In this document: piece after piece, positions 33,130 to 46,744 of the stretch
Layout of the letters: the number at the start of each line of letters is the position of its first letter
Numbering within the stretch: the first letter of the stretch is position 1
Position numbers and translations under genes: made by a program
Assembly (NCBI GenBank): GCA_949752735.1
Contig: OX457052.1
Coordinates: 37,327,868 to 37,391,867 of the forward strand
Length of the DNA stretch: 64,000 bases
Direction of reading: 5' to 3'
Source: Lumbricus terrestris
Lineage: Eukaryota; Annelida; Clitellata; Crassiclitellata; Lumbricidae
The notes under the pieces: model-generated
The model's database searches: none
What the model saw: only the letters and a program-made list of their open reading frames with translations
Told to the model about the DNA's origin: nothing

Positions 33130-33355
33130 AGATCAAGGAACATGACATTGTAGTTGGTTATATAACATTTCCCGAAACCGATAGACTTAAAAAGTTCCCG
33201 GAATTTGGGCCACTTAGGCTAAATTAATTGTCAGGTTAAAAAGTAGCAGTAATCGTTTACTCTAAAAACACTCAAGCATAATTTTTATTATATCCCTTTC
33301 CGGATTTACTACCGTATCGTAGCCTACATCTTGCCACACGAATATAAGTCAGAGC
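33130..33355 (+). repeat. left part of duplication unit, gene 5 copy
   Basis: Matches 15860-16080 and 27200-27420. Confidence 0.9.
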
Positions 33356-33744
33356 AGAAAATGTCTTTGTATAGTTCAATAATGTATTATTGCATCCTGT
33401 GTGACTCTGCATATAGGTCAGTGTATTCTCACAATGGCCTTGAATAGTATGAGAAATATCCGCGTGTTCACCCTAAGAAACCGTTCTTTGCTGGCAGACT
33501 CAGCTGAGATTGTCTCCAATTTGAGTCCGATTTGATATGATAACATAATTTATGGGTTTAATTCCAAGCGTTGCTCAAGGACTTGATTTTCCAACAGGAA
33601 TGGATGTTCGACTGTGTTCAAATTACTGTAACAATGTCTTATTGTACATTTAAGATATCTAGAATGTGTACAAGAACAGCCATTGTTACTCTGAGTGCAA
33701 TGTTTCCTCTTGTTCTGCTCGTTTTTCTGTTTCTTTTGTTTCAA

Positions 33745-33824
33745 CCTCTGCCTCTGCCTCTGCCTCTGCCTCTGCCTCTGCCGCTGCCTCTGCATCTTCC
33801 TCTGCCTCTGCATTTGTGACGTCG
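33745..33824. promoter_or_regulatory. hexamer array and CRE-like site upstream of gene 5
   Basis: A (CCTCTG)n array followed by TGACGTCG (33817-33824), one base from the palindrome kept in units 3 and 4. Low confidence for function. Confidence 0.3.
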
Positions 33825-34185
33825 CATTGTGAAACAGAGTCAAGTTCAGTATAATAATTAAGACAGTCTGCTATAATGCAATCATTGGTTAGCGTGTCAC
33901 CAAGAAATGCGGAGCTGCATGCAGAATAATTATCAGGCCCATGGTTTATGAGACAACGCCGGTGCAAAACTACATTTATTTAAACTCGTACAGGTCAAGA
34001 GATAGGCAACATTTCACTTAGTTTAAATATTTCCGGTTTCCAACTAGGTAAAAACTGGTGAGGCCACTGCTTCTGATAGGCTACTTTACGATATCGAACG
34101 TCTTATCAAACGTTCTATCGAACGCCAACAACTTGCACTGAAAAGAATCGTTGAACGTCGAGAAAGTCAACCGCTGCTACACAAA

Positions 34186-36581
34186 ATGTTCCGACTATTT
34201 TCCATTTCGTCTGTGTTCTTAGTGGTCATCGTTGTGAAGCTGACAGTCGGTGAGTTTATAAAATAATTTGCTGCATTTCAATTGCGCATGATCGAACGTA
34301 AAACGAAGTTGACATAGGCCTAATGTCGTTGGTTTCACAGACTAAGCTTCGGTTGTTTACGCTAAATGAAAATAATGTTAATTTTGCGATATTTTAGTTT
34401 CTTAATTGTGATTTTAATGCAGAACTAGCTGTAACGACAAAAGATGTCACATGTAGCAGTAGAACTACGGATGACTCCAATACTGTACCTCGAACAACAA
34501 GTACACAACTCACTGAAGCGACCAACATAAATTCTGATTCACCGGAAGTCACAAAAACATCAACCGTCGTCGATACGGCAGATGGTATGATAAAGAATTC
34601 TATTCAAAGTGACTGAAGTGATATTTCATCATAAAAATCACTACTACACATAATTTTAAGCGACATTCTCAAATATCGGAATAAAAATGGCGACGCTAAA
34701 CACTTAGCCTATGACATAAGCTTTCTCAAGTTCCATACACGGTAACCGTTTCGGAGAGGAAATTCAAACTGGCAGTTTCAAGGTTGCAAGGCGAATGCTT
34801 AGTCAATCGGACAAAGATCCTAAAGTTACTCGAGTAGGACTAAATACCAATTAAAAATTAGCATGCAAGAGATGGATTCATGGCGCTACAAGAAGTGCGC
34901 CGGAGACCGTAAGAATTATTATTAGTCGTGCGACACTAAATATTCAGTAGTCCACGAATAATAATTATTCCTATGGTCTAAGGCTCACTTCTTGTATTGT
35001 TATATCGCTTAATAAATGCGGAATAAGGATTCATAGTAAAGTTATGTCTTTAACTGGCGCTATATAAAGTCTTTGAACGGGCGAATAACAGGGACACAAT
35101 GATAATCTAAATAGGCACCTAAAACAATTAAGAGACAGAATGATCCAAATGTTGCATTCTGACGCATTCCCATGCGAGCTGAATGCTATTGCTACAGATA
35201 CATGTGGTATAGGGCAGGATATTGCTCGGTTGGAGTAGGTCCTACAGACCTACATGAGATTGTCAGTGTCTAGGGGAGGGGTAGAGACAGAGAGAGAACG
35301 GGGAAATAATAACTGTCCATGGCCAATACAATTGTCGTGAGGTACGCCTCTGCTTTTTAAACGGAATGGCGTATGTTAACAGCATCAAGAGCACAAGGGA
35401 AGCGGCAGCTGAGAATTTCAACTTACTAACAAAAATGTGAATCCCAGAAGCAGTAGCAAATGGCTACAGCGGTAACATCGTCTCGATTACATTGTCACTT
35501 CATGCTTTCGTTGTTTTCAGTGTCAGCGTATTCGATCAATTCGGTTTCAAAGTTTGATCCAGTTGGTTGCTACGCGCCCAGTATCGCCAGCGCAATTGAC
35601 TTCATCTACGTACTGTGTTATGATTGGTATACAGTTGAAGTACGTGCTTACGACGTTAGCTTTCCGCACGACCTGCTAATGATATATCTAGTGCATAACG
35701 TTAAACGTGTGGATAATTTTAAAATGCCCATCGATATGGTTGCCATTGGAAACAGGAATTCGATTTTATACATTGGTGATGGGAATTGCAAATGCATTTG
35801 GAGGATAGACACGGTTAGCAATGTTGTAGTCAGCGAGTGGCTAAGTGAACTGGGTGATGAATTCAGTTTGTCATTGGCCAATGACAATCATCTGATGGTT
35901 CTGAGGTATTTGGAAGATCTTCCACATTTAGAGATCTACAGTCAAGCTGCGAAACTTGTAAGAAGTATTTCACTTCCCAACGACTTCAAAGGTCCATTTA
36001 ATGCCATTCAGAAGTCGAATGGAGAATTCATCGTCAGCCACAGATCAAATAAGAATGATGGCAGGAGTGTAAGTTTCCTGAATATTGATGGAGAAATTTT
36101 GAAAGAGAATGTGGGTTTCCATGATACAAAAGTGATTCACGTTACAAACTTCAGTGATTTTTTTGTAGCTGAAATATTGAGCGGAAACGTTTATTCGCCT
36201 CTACAGGTATATGATGAAGATGATGATGAGAGCATGATAAAATGGAACCTAACCGATTTTAGAATCATTACGAGCAACATCTCAGAAGAAAATATTGGAG
36301 ACATTATAGGTTTCCGAGACACTGATGGACGTATTTTCAGTCAGATCATAGAAAATCCCTATTATATACAGTACGCAGTATTGTTTTGGGATACAGATAG
36401 CAAACGTCTTCTTGTGGCTGACAATCTTCTAGGAAGTATGTATGCATTTGACACAAACAGTCTTAAGTGGAGTCATGTGTATAGTTTACTGACTTTGGTG
36501 ATTGACTGGGACATGAAGGAAAACCATATATATTTACTTCATCATGCTCGTGTGGAGATTTTGTCATTAAACAGAAACTAA
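34186..36581 (+). CDS. secreted beta-propeller-like protein, gene 5 (exons 34186-34249, 34423-34584, 35527-36581)
   Basis: Exon 1 (64 nt) encodes the signal peptide MFRLFSISSVFLVVIVVKL and ends before GTGAGT. Exon 2 (162 nt) is the Thr/Ser-rich linker with one 17-residue unit, ending before GTATGA. The last exon starts after TTTTCAGTGTCAG. The sum is 1281 nt, about 426 residues, in frame throughout. Blades include SILYIGDGNCKCIWRIDT, LSLANDNHLMVLRYLEDL, GEFIVSHRSNK, DIIGFRDTDGRIFSQI and SMYAFDTNSLKWSH. Relative to genes 3 and 4 it has an acidic insertion (YDEDDDES) before the W-NLTDF strand and a short deletion after FLNIDGEI. The four N-terminal cysteines are kept. This is the most diverged of the three-exon genes, and the intron before the last exon contains unique DNA. 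Confidence 0.85.
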
Positions 36582-36619
36582 TTGTAAAACTCAACGATGA
36601 ATTTTAAACACTGGCAACA

Positions 36620-37130
36620 TTTCTTTGTCATGGTTTGTGAGCAGCAGTGGTCAGCCATATTCCTTGAAATCTTACCATGCAAGTAGATTCTTTACGTAGT
36701 TGCAGAATATCTACCACTGATCTTGACGCTTTTATACATCTGTGGTATGCTGACGAATTGTGCTTAGTCATGGATGCCTGAGACATCCTAAGAAGTGCAG
36801 ATCTATTCCAGGCAAACAATTTGCCTAAAAGAATAATAATTATAGATGATTAATAACTGAGAAAATATCCATGAGGATCGTGTCGACGAGTGAATGTGTG
36901 CAATAGCTCAATAGCTTCGTAATATTTAAATTTACATTTTCGCTAATAATATTTTCATGCCCTTCGAGATGTGCATTCAATGGTTCCAACTGTACCATCA
37001 GTGCATATCCGACATCGATAGAAAAAGTTGACCGCTCACTGAATCGTTCACCTCATTCCTCTATGATCATACAATGAAGTTGTCTATCAACGCTGTTAAC
37101 TTTGTTTATGAACCACTTCCATCTGGAATG
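36620..37130. other. gene-free 3' flank of gene 5
   Basis: After ACACTGGCAACATTTCTTTGTC, shared with genes 3 and 4, the sequence loses similarity to the other units. No gene or clear repeat was seen. Confidence 0.4.
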
Positions 37131-37560
37131 CCTCCACAAAGCGCTTGCATGTATGTCATGCTTCGCCTGAGACTAAATTCGACTTCAGAAAGAGCAAGTT
37201 AGGTCTTTTATTGCGATCGTGATCAAAGGAATGGGACAATGAATTATCATCGTCAGCCACTGATTCAAGGAGAACCTTGACAGCGTGTATGCTTCCCAAA
37301 CTCTAATGGGTAAATTATCGCTCAGCTTAGTTTTGAAACAACAAGTATTATAGTTCTGATATGCGAACTTGTTTTTTTAAGGCAACCAACGAAACGTTTC
37401 TGCAACTGAAATGTTGAGTTATTATTATTATATGCTTTCATTAGATTTCACAGAGGGTCTGCAAAGCCCTGCATGTAGGTTATCATTCGGCCGAGGATAA
37501 ATTCGACTGCAAACAGAGCATGTATGATGAATTGGGTATCATGCTAAAAGTAAGGGGACA
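37130..37560 (+). pseudogene. decayed propeller-family last exon (relic B)
   Basis: ATTATCATCGTCAGCCACTG with ATTCAAGGAG matches the GEFIVSHRSK block. TTCCCAAACTCTAATGGGTA with AATTATCGCTCAGCTTAG matches the following FLNADGKIMSQFSL block of gene 2, and CAACTGAAATGTTGAG the ATELFS block. A ~90-bp piece (GACTAAATTCGACTTCAGAA type) is repeated near 37490. The frame is destroyed. Confidence 0.6.
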
Positions 37561-37569
37561 ATATAAGTG

Positions 37570-37660
37570 CTGGGGTTGGGAGCGCCTCTGAGTACTAGCA
37601 TCTTTCTTGAAGATGCGCTGCATAAATACTTTAATGAATGAATTGGTAATTCTTAACCCA
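37570..37660 (+). repeat. LINE/SINE 3' tail
   Basis: GGGAGCGCCTCTGAGTACTA ... TTGAAGATGCGCTGCATAAA followed by ATGAATGAATTGG, the shared hairpin tail. Confidence 0.85.
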
Positions 37661-37827
37661 CAGGAACATGTGGTTCCGATGAACAGGATTTCCCTATTTA
37701 CATCAGTAGTAATAAATAATAAATTATTATACATAATGCATTGATAGTCACCATTTATGGCATTTAATAATTATTATATCTTCATGCGCCTACAGTCTTG
37801 TTATAAAGCGTGAACGGTTGATCTTAC

Positions 37828-38010
37828 TGGGACCTTAAAGTGTGGATGGACTGTCATGGACGGCGTCCATGCACTTATTTAAAATCTGAACGCCGTCCTG
37901 CCACTTATTGGCCAGCACAGTCTGGAAAGGTAAGGGGCGTCCAAGCACTTCTTTTGGAAAGGTTAGAAGCGTCCGGGCACTTCTTTTCCCACACGTTAAG
38001 CACTGCTGGG
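37828..38010. mobile_element. hAT MITE related to 21955-22132
   Basis: CTTAAAGTGTGGATGGAC, ATGGACGGCGTCCATGCACT, GGAAAGGTAAGGGGCGTCCA and ACGTTAAGCACTG follow the same order as the 178-bp element. The left terminus is altered, so no duplication was assigned. Confidence 0.8.
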
Positions 38011-38208
38011 AGCTTGCCGCTACCTGCAAGATTGATAAAAGCACGCTAATCGTAAACAATCAAAGACAATTCAATTGTATAAATACTGGATTTCGATTTC
38101 AATCTTAAGACAACGTGTTGCACTTCCGACATACTTACAAACATCATCAGACAGTGACGTTCTCCGAGACTCTGAGTCAAAACTTTATTCAATACATCAC
38201 TGATTTGT

Positions 38209-39535
<1,327 letters not shown>

Positions 39536-39692
39536 AGCAATAGCAGTAGCAGTAGAAGTAGCATTGGAAGCAGCAGTACTAGCAGCAGTAGCTGTAGCAG
39601 TAGCAGTAGCTGTAGCAGTAGCAGTAGCTGTAGCAGTAGCAGTAGCTGTAGCTGTAGCAGTAGCTGTAGCAGTAGCAGTAGCAGTAGCTTTT
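39536..39692. repeat. (GTAGCA/GTAGCT)n compound extension
   Basis: Directly follows the GTA array and is built of variants GCAGTA, GCTGTA and GAAGTA. Confidence 0.9.
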
Positions 39693-39814
39693 TAGGTTTC
39701 ATTTAGGCTATTATCCATAGATGCAAAAAAAAACCACGGAGTTCATATCAAAATGACCCCTATAAATTTCACTTCTTGTAGTGATCTACTACATTTATTT
39801 ATAAAATTTATTAT

Positions 39815-39900
39815 TTATTTATTTCAGAAATTGATATAGCGCCTCTTCAAGGTAGGCTACTCAGAAGCGCTCCCTGCCCAGCCACGGCTAAATAAAACAG
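39815..39900 (-). repeat. LINE/SINE 3' tail
   Basis: The minus strand shows GGGAGCGCTTCTGAGTAGCC ... TTGAAGAGGCGCTATATCAA. Confidence 0.85.
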
Positions 39901-40029
39901 TTTTTAGGTTCTTAAAGAACAGAGCGGAGTGACCCCTGGGAATTAAGAGCAGAAAATGACGATGTTTAGCAATTATTAACCTACATAACGGCATCAGTAA
40001 GGTTAGGTAAGTTATCAGTCGTTATCGGT

Positions 40030-40300
40030 TATCAGTAAGGAAGTTGTCATACTTCGGGCACATCATGAGGAAACATGGAGACTGCTTGGAGAAGGAGATT
40101 ATGCAAGGCACGGTTCCAGGAGCAAGATCAAGAGGAAGACCTAGGAAGAGGTGGTGGGACAACATGTGTGAATGGACGGGATTATCAACAGAGCAATTGT
40201 TGAGAGCAACCGAAGACAGGAGAGGATGGAGAAGAACTGTCCAAAATGCAACCAACCCTCGTGTCGAGGATGGTTGAAGGCAAGGCAAGGCAAGGCAAGT
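40030..40300 (+). pseudogene. LINE ORF2 C-terminal fragment with (GGCAA)n tail
   Basis: The frame reads YFGHIMRKHGDCLEKEIMQG, RGRPRKRWWDN, EWTGLSTEQLLRATEDRRGW and ends in a stop. The HxxR...RGRPR..W.D pattern is typical of the end of ORF2 in many LINEs. GGCAAGGCAAGGCAAGGCAAG follows directly as 3' tail. Confidence 0.85.
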
Positions 40301-40699
40301 TAGGTGAATCTCCGAGAACATGGTGAGAGCGAAAAAATATAACAAACATAATATTAAGGAAAATGATAACAGACATATAACTAAATAAAGTTAAATTTTA
40401 AAAAACCCGGAATAAAACGAGATGAAAAAAGAAAAGAAGAAAAACACGACGTTTTTGGGAAAGAATAAAAAAACGACAAAACGTTATTAAACAACTATCA
40501 ATTGAATTGGACGAACTCTATGATAATAAACATCATAAGCGACGTCTTCCTCCTTTATCGCGGCCAGTGACGTTGCTAATCTTATGATCTTTTTGTTCTT
40601 ACACATCGTCGTTAAACTGAATCAAACGCTTTACGGTATAATATGCATTTGAGAACGAATTTCAATGTCGCATGAGGGAAATCTAATCATAAATTGGAT

Positions 40700-40855
40700 C
40701 GGATGATATATTTATAGAACCAGCCAAATTTATTATAATGGTGTCGAAGATTTGCTACTCTACATACTGCATAAGTAATAATGTATTGTTTAGCGACATC
40801 TTGTGGATGTTGCTGTAACTTATCTGATTAAAGAGGTAATAATTATTAACACGAG
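40700..40855 (+). repeat. unknown interspersed repeat with TAGCGACATCTTG core, copy 1
   Basis: GGTGTCGAAGATTTG, TTTAGCGACATCTTGTGGAT and TGTAACTTATCTGATTA recur in order at 55580-55670 and 58195-58310. Confidence 0.7.
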
Positions 40856-40911
40856 TGAGGCCGACAATTTAAATAACAACGCTGCACATGTTTTAAAGGT
40901 AGCTTACTATT

Positions 40912-42245
40912 ATTATACCTCGAGACTCACAACCTGCTTCCGGAAATCCAGTCTGGCTTCCGAAAAGGTCATTCAACTGAGACATTACTTCTCCGACTCC
41001 TTTCTGATGTCTACGGAGCCATCGATCGTTCTCAGCTGACTCTCTTAGCCCTTTTTGACGTTAGTGCAGCGTTTGACACTGTGGACCATGACATTTTACT
41101 TGAACGACTGCATATATCTTTCGGTCTCTCTGGTACTCTGCTCCTCTGGCTGAGATCCTTTCTTAGTGATCGTTCCTTTTCTGTGGTCCATGGCCCCTCT
41201 AGGTCCCTCTGGGTCCCCGCTCCCTATGGTCTTCCACAGCGCTCTGTCTTGGGCCCCCTTCTCTTCATAATCTATACCTCAGATCTTGCCCCTCTTCTTG
41301 CCTCCCATGCTATGCAAGCCCATCTGTATGCTGATGATGTGCAAGCCTACCAGCACTGTCGTGCCTCTGATTCTGTTGCAACTGTCCGGTCTATGTACTT
41401 TGCCATGGAAGCCTTGGGGACTTGGATGTCGTCCAATCGACTCCGCCTCAACTCTTTAAAAACTCAATTCATTTGGCCTGGCACTCGCCAGCAGTTGAAA
41501 AAGCTAGATATGACAACCATCGCTGATGCCTTTCCTGATTTTGTCTTCTCAACCAGAGTCCGTGACCTTGGTGTTACTCTGGACCAAGAGCTCACCTTTG
41601 CTCCACATATTCACTCACTCAGCCGTGCCTGTTATTATCAACTCCGTCAACTACGCACTGTTGCTCGCTCACTTACTCCTACTGCTGCTGCAACCCTTGT
41701 CCATTCTTTTGTTACCACCAGACTTGACTACTGCTGCTCTCTCTATGCTGGCCTACCAATTTCCCGTCTGAGTTGCATTGATCGCGTCCTGCGCTCTGCA
41801 GCCCGCCTTATTGGCCGCATACCTAAATTCAGCCACATCTCCAGCTATATGCGTGACGTTCTCCACTGGCTTCCACTCAAGCAGCGAATTGAGTATAGGA
41901 TATCAACTCTAGTCTGGCGCTGCATGCTAGGCCTTGCTCCTGCCTATCTTTGTGAGCTTTGTAGCCCTACTCTTAGTTCTCACCCCTTCCGCTCCCTTCG
42001 TTCGACTGAACAAAGTCTACTCTCAGTACCCTTTGCTCGAACTTCCACTATGCAGAACCGTGCTTTCTCGGTGGTGGGACCCTCAACCTGGAATGGTCTT
42101 CCTCTGACCCTCCGCTCTCTTTGTAAAAATCCTTCTCAGTCTTTCCTCTCTCATCTTAAAACAGTTTTATTTGGCCGCGCTGAGGTTGGGAGCGCCTCTG
42201 AGTAGCCCCCTTGAAGAGGCGCTATATAAATGCATATAATGAATG
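40912..42245 (+). mobile_element. 5'-truncated CR1/L2-like LINE with hairpin tail
   Basis: An open ORF2 fragment is followed at once by a 3' end with 9-bp stem AGCGCCTCT (42191-42199), 15-nt loop and AGAGGCGCT (42215-42223), then ATATAAATG and ATGAATGAA. The 5' truncation is near 40912, within (TTA)-rich DNA. Confidence 0.9.
40916..42205 (+). CDS. LINE ORF2 fragment: reverse transcriptase and C-terminal region
   Basis: The frame is open for ~430 codons without stop. RT motifs in order: LLPEIQSGFRKGHSTETLLL, LALFDVSAAFDTVDHDILL (first catalytic D), GLPQRSVLGPLLFIIYTSD, and HLYADDVQAYQHC with the YADD active site. The thumb and C-terminal part continue (DLGVTLDQELTFAPHIHSL, RLDYCCSLYAGLP), ending LFGRAEVGSASE and TAG. 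The order and motifs fit CR1/L2/jockey-type LINEs. Endonuclease and RT fingers are missing by 5' truncation. Because the frame is intact the insertion is probably young. The stop codon lies within the loop of the 3' hairpin. Relatives are at 58447 (C-terminus), 59190 and 62655. Confidence 0.9.
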   Translation, partial: YLETHNLLPEIQSGFRKGHSTETLLLRLLSDVYGAIDRSQLTLLALFDVSAAFDTVDHDILLERLHISFGLSGTLLLWLRSFLSDRSFSVVHGPSRSLWVPAPYGLPQRSVLGPLLFIIYTSDLAPLLASHAMQAHLYADDVQAYQHCRASDSVATVRSMYFAMEALGTWMSSNRLRLNSLKTQFIWPGTRQQLKKLDMTTIADAFPDFVFSTRVRDLGVTLDQELTFAPHIHSLSRACYYQLRQLRTVARSLTPTAAATLVHSFVTTRLDYCCSLYAGLPISRLSCIDRVLRSAARLIGRIPKFSHISSYMRDVLHWLPLKQRIEYRISTLVWRCMLGLAPAYLCELCSPTLSSHPFRSLRSTEQSLLSVPFARTSTMQNRAFSVVGPSTWNGLPLTLRSLCKNPSQSFLSHLKTVLFGRAEVGSASE

Positions 42246-42246
42246 A

Positions 42247-42285
<39 letters not shown>

Positions 42286-43862
42286 TTTTTTTTTTTACAT
42301 TTTTTGCCCCGAGGTAAACATGATCCCTCGGGGACTTCAACACTCTCGATAAAAGCAGATTTGTCTGGAATGGACCCTAGTCGTCAAGGTCCCAGTTGGA
42401 AAAGGTACCCCTAAAAGCCACATAGTTGAAGCGCTGAATCGTTAGCGACAGGCGTTGAAACAGATATGACGTTTCGCGGACGTCCCCAGTTGCGATGCTT
42501 ATGTTTTGTCCCAAAGCAGAAAGGAAAGACAAGCCCTCGTTGTTGATGGGTCCAATGGTTTCAAAAGCCAAAGGAATAAAAAGGTGGGTTTCTGACAATT
42601 GACAGTACTTTGTGTGCTTGAGGGCCGCTGCTCTCTCGGCCGCCGCACCCGCCGCCCGAGAAGTGTCGGGTAGATAAGAAACGGCTGAGGTGTCGGTCAC
42701 GGTCGCATCCCAAACAAGACAGCGACCAGCACGCCACGGTATCAGAGTGAGACCATCCGGTCTCTTACCGTCAGCCCTTAACAAGCCAACGGGTTCCTTA
42801 GTGGAAGGAAAGCCAGCCCGGGCCAAACCGCGGAAGACTATGTCGTTCAAGGTCGCATGTCTGGATGAACGACCTGGACCCAAAGAGCAGGAGAGCCCGT
42901 GCAGGCCGTCAGCGGCAACAGCAGAGCCGCAAGGGCATCTGTGCGGTTCACAGAGGGGCACCCCCAGCCGAAGACCAACCGCTACTCTGACTGACTCGTC
43001 GTCAAGTCTGAGTCCGCACGAGGTTATAGGGAGAGCCAGCAACCAATCGCCCGCGTGCGGGGCAGAGACAGCTCTGAGACGCGCTTGATGGAGTGGGTCC
43101 TGAAGCCCGGTGTACAAGTCAGATATGATCTTATCGGTCAGTGGTTTTTCCCAAGATGATTGCCTGTGGACAACACTGCTGTCTGGAAGCTGCACTGAAC
43201 TGGCCAATAGCCAGCGGGGCAACATCTCCCCATGTTGTTGATCGGCAGGGAATGAGTCACCTAGCATGATTGACTGGAGCGGAAGTGTACCTGCGGCGGA
43301 AGCCAGAAAGGCGGGTAATGCCAGCAAGGTTACAGATCGGATGCCCAGTCCACCAGCTTTGATGGGCAGTGAGGCTTGAAGCCACTGATCCTCTGACAGG
43401 GGCAGATTTAAGACCTCGATTAGTCCGGAATGTAGGGTCGCGTCGAAAAGAGCCAGGCCCGGGTGGTCCGCACAGGGGCAGCAACGTAATGTGTAGAGCA
43501 GTCGCGATGAATTGAACGAGTATCTCAAAAGAGTAAGGGCATCGTGTCTTCCAATATCTTGCAGTCTTACGAGCGCCCGCCTGAGCTCTGTCGTTCGCTC
43601 CTCCAAGGCCTTATCCAGCGCGCCAAGAGTGGAAAGCGGTGCACCCAAGAGCGATGCCATTTGGGGGCTGGTGTATGTGAAGAAGTCCAAAGGGTGGTGA
43701 TCCGCTGCGAGACCAGGATCATGCGAAATCACCTCACATTTTGAGCGGTTAAATTCAAGACCTAGATCTCGGCATTTTAGCTCCAGTAGTTCGACATCAT
43801 CAGCTACTACTTGCGCCCTCCCACCCAGAGTGAGGTCATCTAGGTAACCTAGAGTGAGTTAT
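42246..43862 (-). mobile_element. 5'-truncated LINE with (AAT)n tail and restriction-like endonuclease
   Basis: On the minus strand the element ends CCTCGGGGCAAAAAATG, A-rich, then (AAT)n (42295-42246), which abuts the tail of the previous LINE. Its 5' truncation abuts a second (AAT)n at 43862-43890. Confidence 0.85.
42377..43862 (-). CDS. LINE polyprotein C-terminus: RT end, zinc finger and restriction-like endonuclease
   Basis: About 495 codons are open. The N-terminal end has LGYLDDLTLGG, the YxDD catalytic motif of RT. After ~250 residues of thumb and linker comes PHRCPCGSAVAADGLHGLSC with following RHATLNDIV, a Cys/His cluster. Then RPDGLTLIPWRAGRCLVWDA, with PD and D arranged like a restriction-like (PD-(D/E)xK) endonuclease, as in R2/R4/NeSL-type LINEs. 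The last part is GPINNEGLSFLSALGQNI and SYLFQRLSLTIQRFN. I cannot place it in a named clade. The frame is free of stops. The same domain is at 44067. Confidence 0.78.
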
Positions 43863-43938
43863 TATTATTATTATTATTATTATTATTTTTTTTTTAAATG
43901 AATAATTGAATATAGATCACCAGTGACCTAGATTATTC

Positions 43939-44786
<848 letters not shown>

Positions 44787-44789
44787 TCG

Positions 44790-45285
44790 TTTAATGGTAA
44801 CAAAAACTGATAGACACACTGCTATCAGGTACAAAAAGCAGTTTTTCAAATACAATATAATACCTATAGAATGTCTTTAGCCTTGACTGTTGGATTTGTC
44901 TTGGGATAGATCACAATGACACAAATTACAAAAGAATGATTCTATGTTTGTATAGGCTACCATAATTATGTGCTAATGAGATTAGACTCTTTTTCATCAT
45001 TAATGAGCATATGGTGCCTTTCTATACAAAACCCGAGAGATGTAATGCTTCTCATCTTTGGTTGGCAATACAAAGTTGTGAGGGCTTGGCCTCAATTGGT
45101 ATAGGGACGATCAGCAATCGGTGGGAAAAGCGGTCGAAGAACATGGAAGTCGTTTCTGGAGACTGCTGTCAGAAGACGGGTATCAGCAAGATCAACTGAA
45201 TTGCGTTGTGTAAGTCAGGTCAGGTTTCACTTTTGACCCACGTCATGTCTATTTGAAAAGTTCATTTAGTAACTGAACTGTATTC
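44790..45285. other. gene-free DNA
   Basis: No supportable gene. A short GTCAGGTCAGGT run near 45210 may be a LINE pentamer tail, but no coding match precedes it. Confidence 0.4.
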
Positions 45286-45490
45286 TCCTCCTCCTCCTCC
45301 TCCTCCTCCTCCTCCTCCTCCTCCTCCTCCTCCTCCTCCTCCTCCTCCTCCTCCTCCTCCTCTTACTCCACTACCTCCTCCTCCTCATCATAATCATCAG
45401 AAGCGGCATCTTCTTCGTCATCGTCGTTGTCTTATTCGTCGTCGTCGTCGTCATCATAATCATCATCATCAGCAGCAGCAGCAACTTCAT
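45286..45490. repeat. (CTC)n then (CAT/CGT)n array
   Basis: Pure CTC to about 45362, then impure triplets ending in GCAGCAGCAGCAAC. Confidence 0.95.
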
Positions 45491-45499
45491 TGTTTATTT

Positions 45500-46330
45500 C
45501 GTAATAATCAATTTCCCACTGCTAAGAATTTTTTCGGTGGATTTTTTGGTATTTTTTTCTGAGTCGATTTAAGTTCAGTCAGTTGTATAGTAGCGATTTT
45601 CATTGATGCGTAGATTCGGAGATGAAATAGGAAGAGATTTTTATATTATATGTACAATATTATATCCGAGGAAAATAGTCAGTCTGTTTCTAGATTAAGG
45701 ATAGTTTGACTGAAACTAATCATCTACGTTACTATGAACAGTGTTCGTGATTATAGCAGTAGGTGCAGTTTATTTCAATCTAGTAGGGGTTATGCACGCA
45801 GAAAGATCATAAAATAGCTGTACTTATGGCTTATTTTGCTCTAAAGTCTTTTTGTGTCAGTGCCGCATAGACCCAGCTACTAACAGTTGTTCTAGCGTTG
45901 GATTATGCTCTGCATGTTTTATTACAGCGACGTCGAACTTGACTCGAACTTGACGGTGTAGGCCTACTACCGATTATACATGTAGTTAAGTTGCGCATCT
46001 GCTCCCATACAAACCCACCGTGCTTGTAACGCATAGACCTATATCATATGCTTACTTTTTCCATCTAACCAAACAGAAGATTAGTCATAATAAAATATGC
46101 TCTCATGCAGTTCGATATTTCTTATGTGCTTCTATTGCTTGCGTTCACCGGCATCTTGTGACAAATGCGACTTTTCGTTGTAAGCATGTAGGCTATGATT
46201 GTGTTGATATTCAATCTGCCTTTATAATGGGTAGGGTCGTCTTAAAATAGCGGCTAATAAATATATTTTAAAGGTGTCGTAAACAATGACGTTTATGAAA
46301 ATTGTTTTTAAAGGTGTATAAATAGAACAC
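45500..46330. other. gene-free DNA
   Basis: Unique AT-rich DNA with two AAAGGTGTC-type words near 46270 and 46310. No gene seen. Confidence 0.4.
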
Positions 46331-46344
46331 AGTATTGCATCATC

Positions 46345-46450
46345 ACCATCAACTCCGCCACTGGCTGCACTCTGCCAGTGAAAGTCCCAAACCTGGATAA
46401 AGGAGGAGGGCGTCGCTAATGGTCTTTGTTATCACACAGTGACGCAAAAC
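46345..46450 (-). repeat. unknown repeat with TTAGCGACGCCCTCCTCC core, copy 1
   Basis: Minus strand: GTGTGATAACAAAGACCATT, AGCGACGCCCTCCTCCTTTA, then CCAGTGGCGGAG. The same order is at 47750-47840 and 54110-54205, with degraded copies near 40540, 52720 and 55495. Confidence 0.8.
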
Positions 46451-46744
46451 TTCAAATACCACCACCATCATCACCATCGTCTTTCTCATCATCTTGAGAC
46501 GTCGTTGAGGTCGGTCTGAACAAACTCTACCAGCCATGTTACATGTATGTCGTTAAGCACTGAAAGCGACTCACTCTGCCGATGCCCATTTCTTGTAATG
46601 GCCAGCCCGAAGTTTGAGCAAAGGGAAGGCAATGTCATCGAGCTTTGATAGCCGATAAGCTCTATGTTAAGCACTAGATATTTGTTTTCAGTGGCATACT
46701 TACAATGTTTTACAACCAATTAACAAACCCTGAAATGACTCGAG

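Noticed and set aside
42690..43088. Plus-strand frame of 132 codons
   Set aside because: Shadow of the LINE coding sequence on the minus strand.
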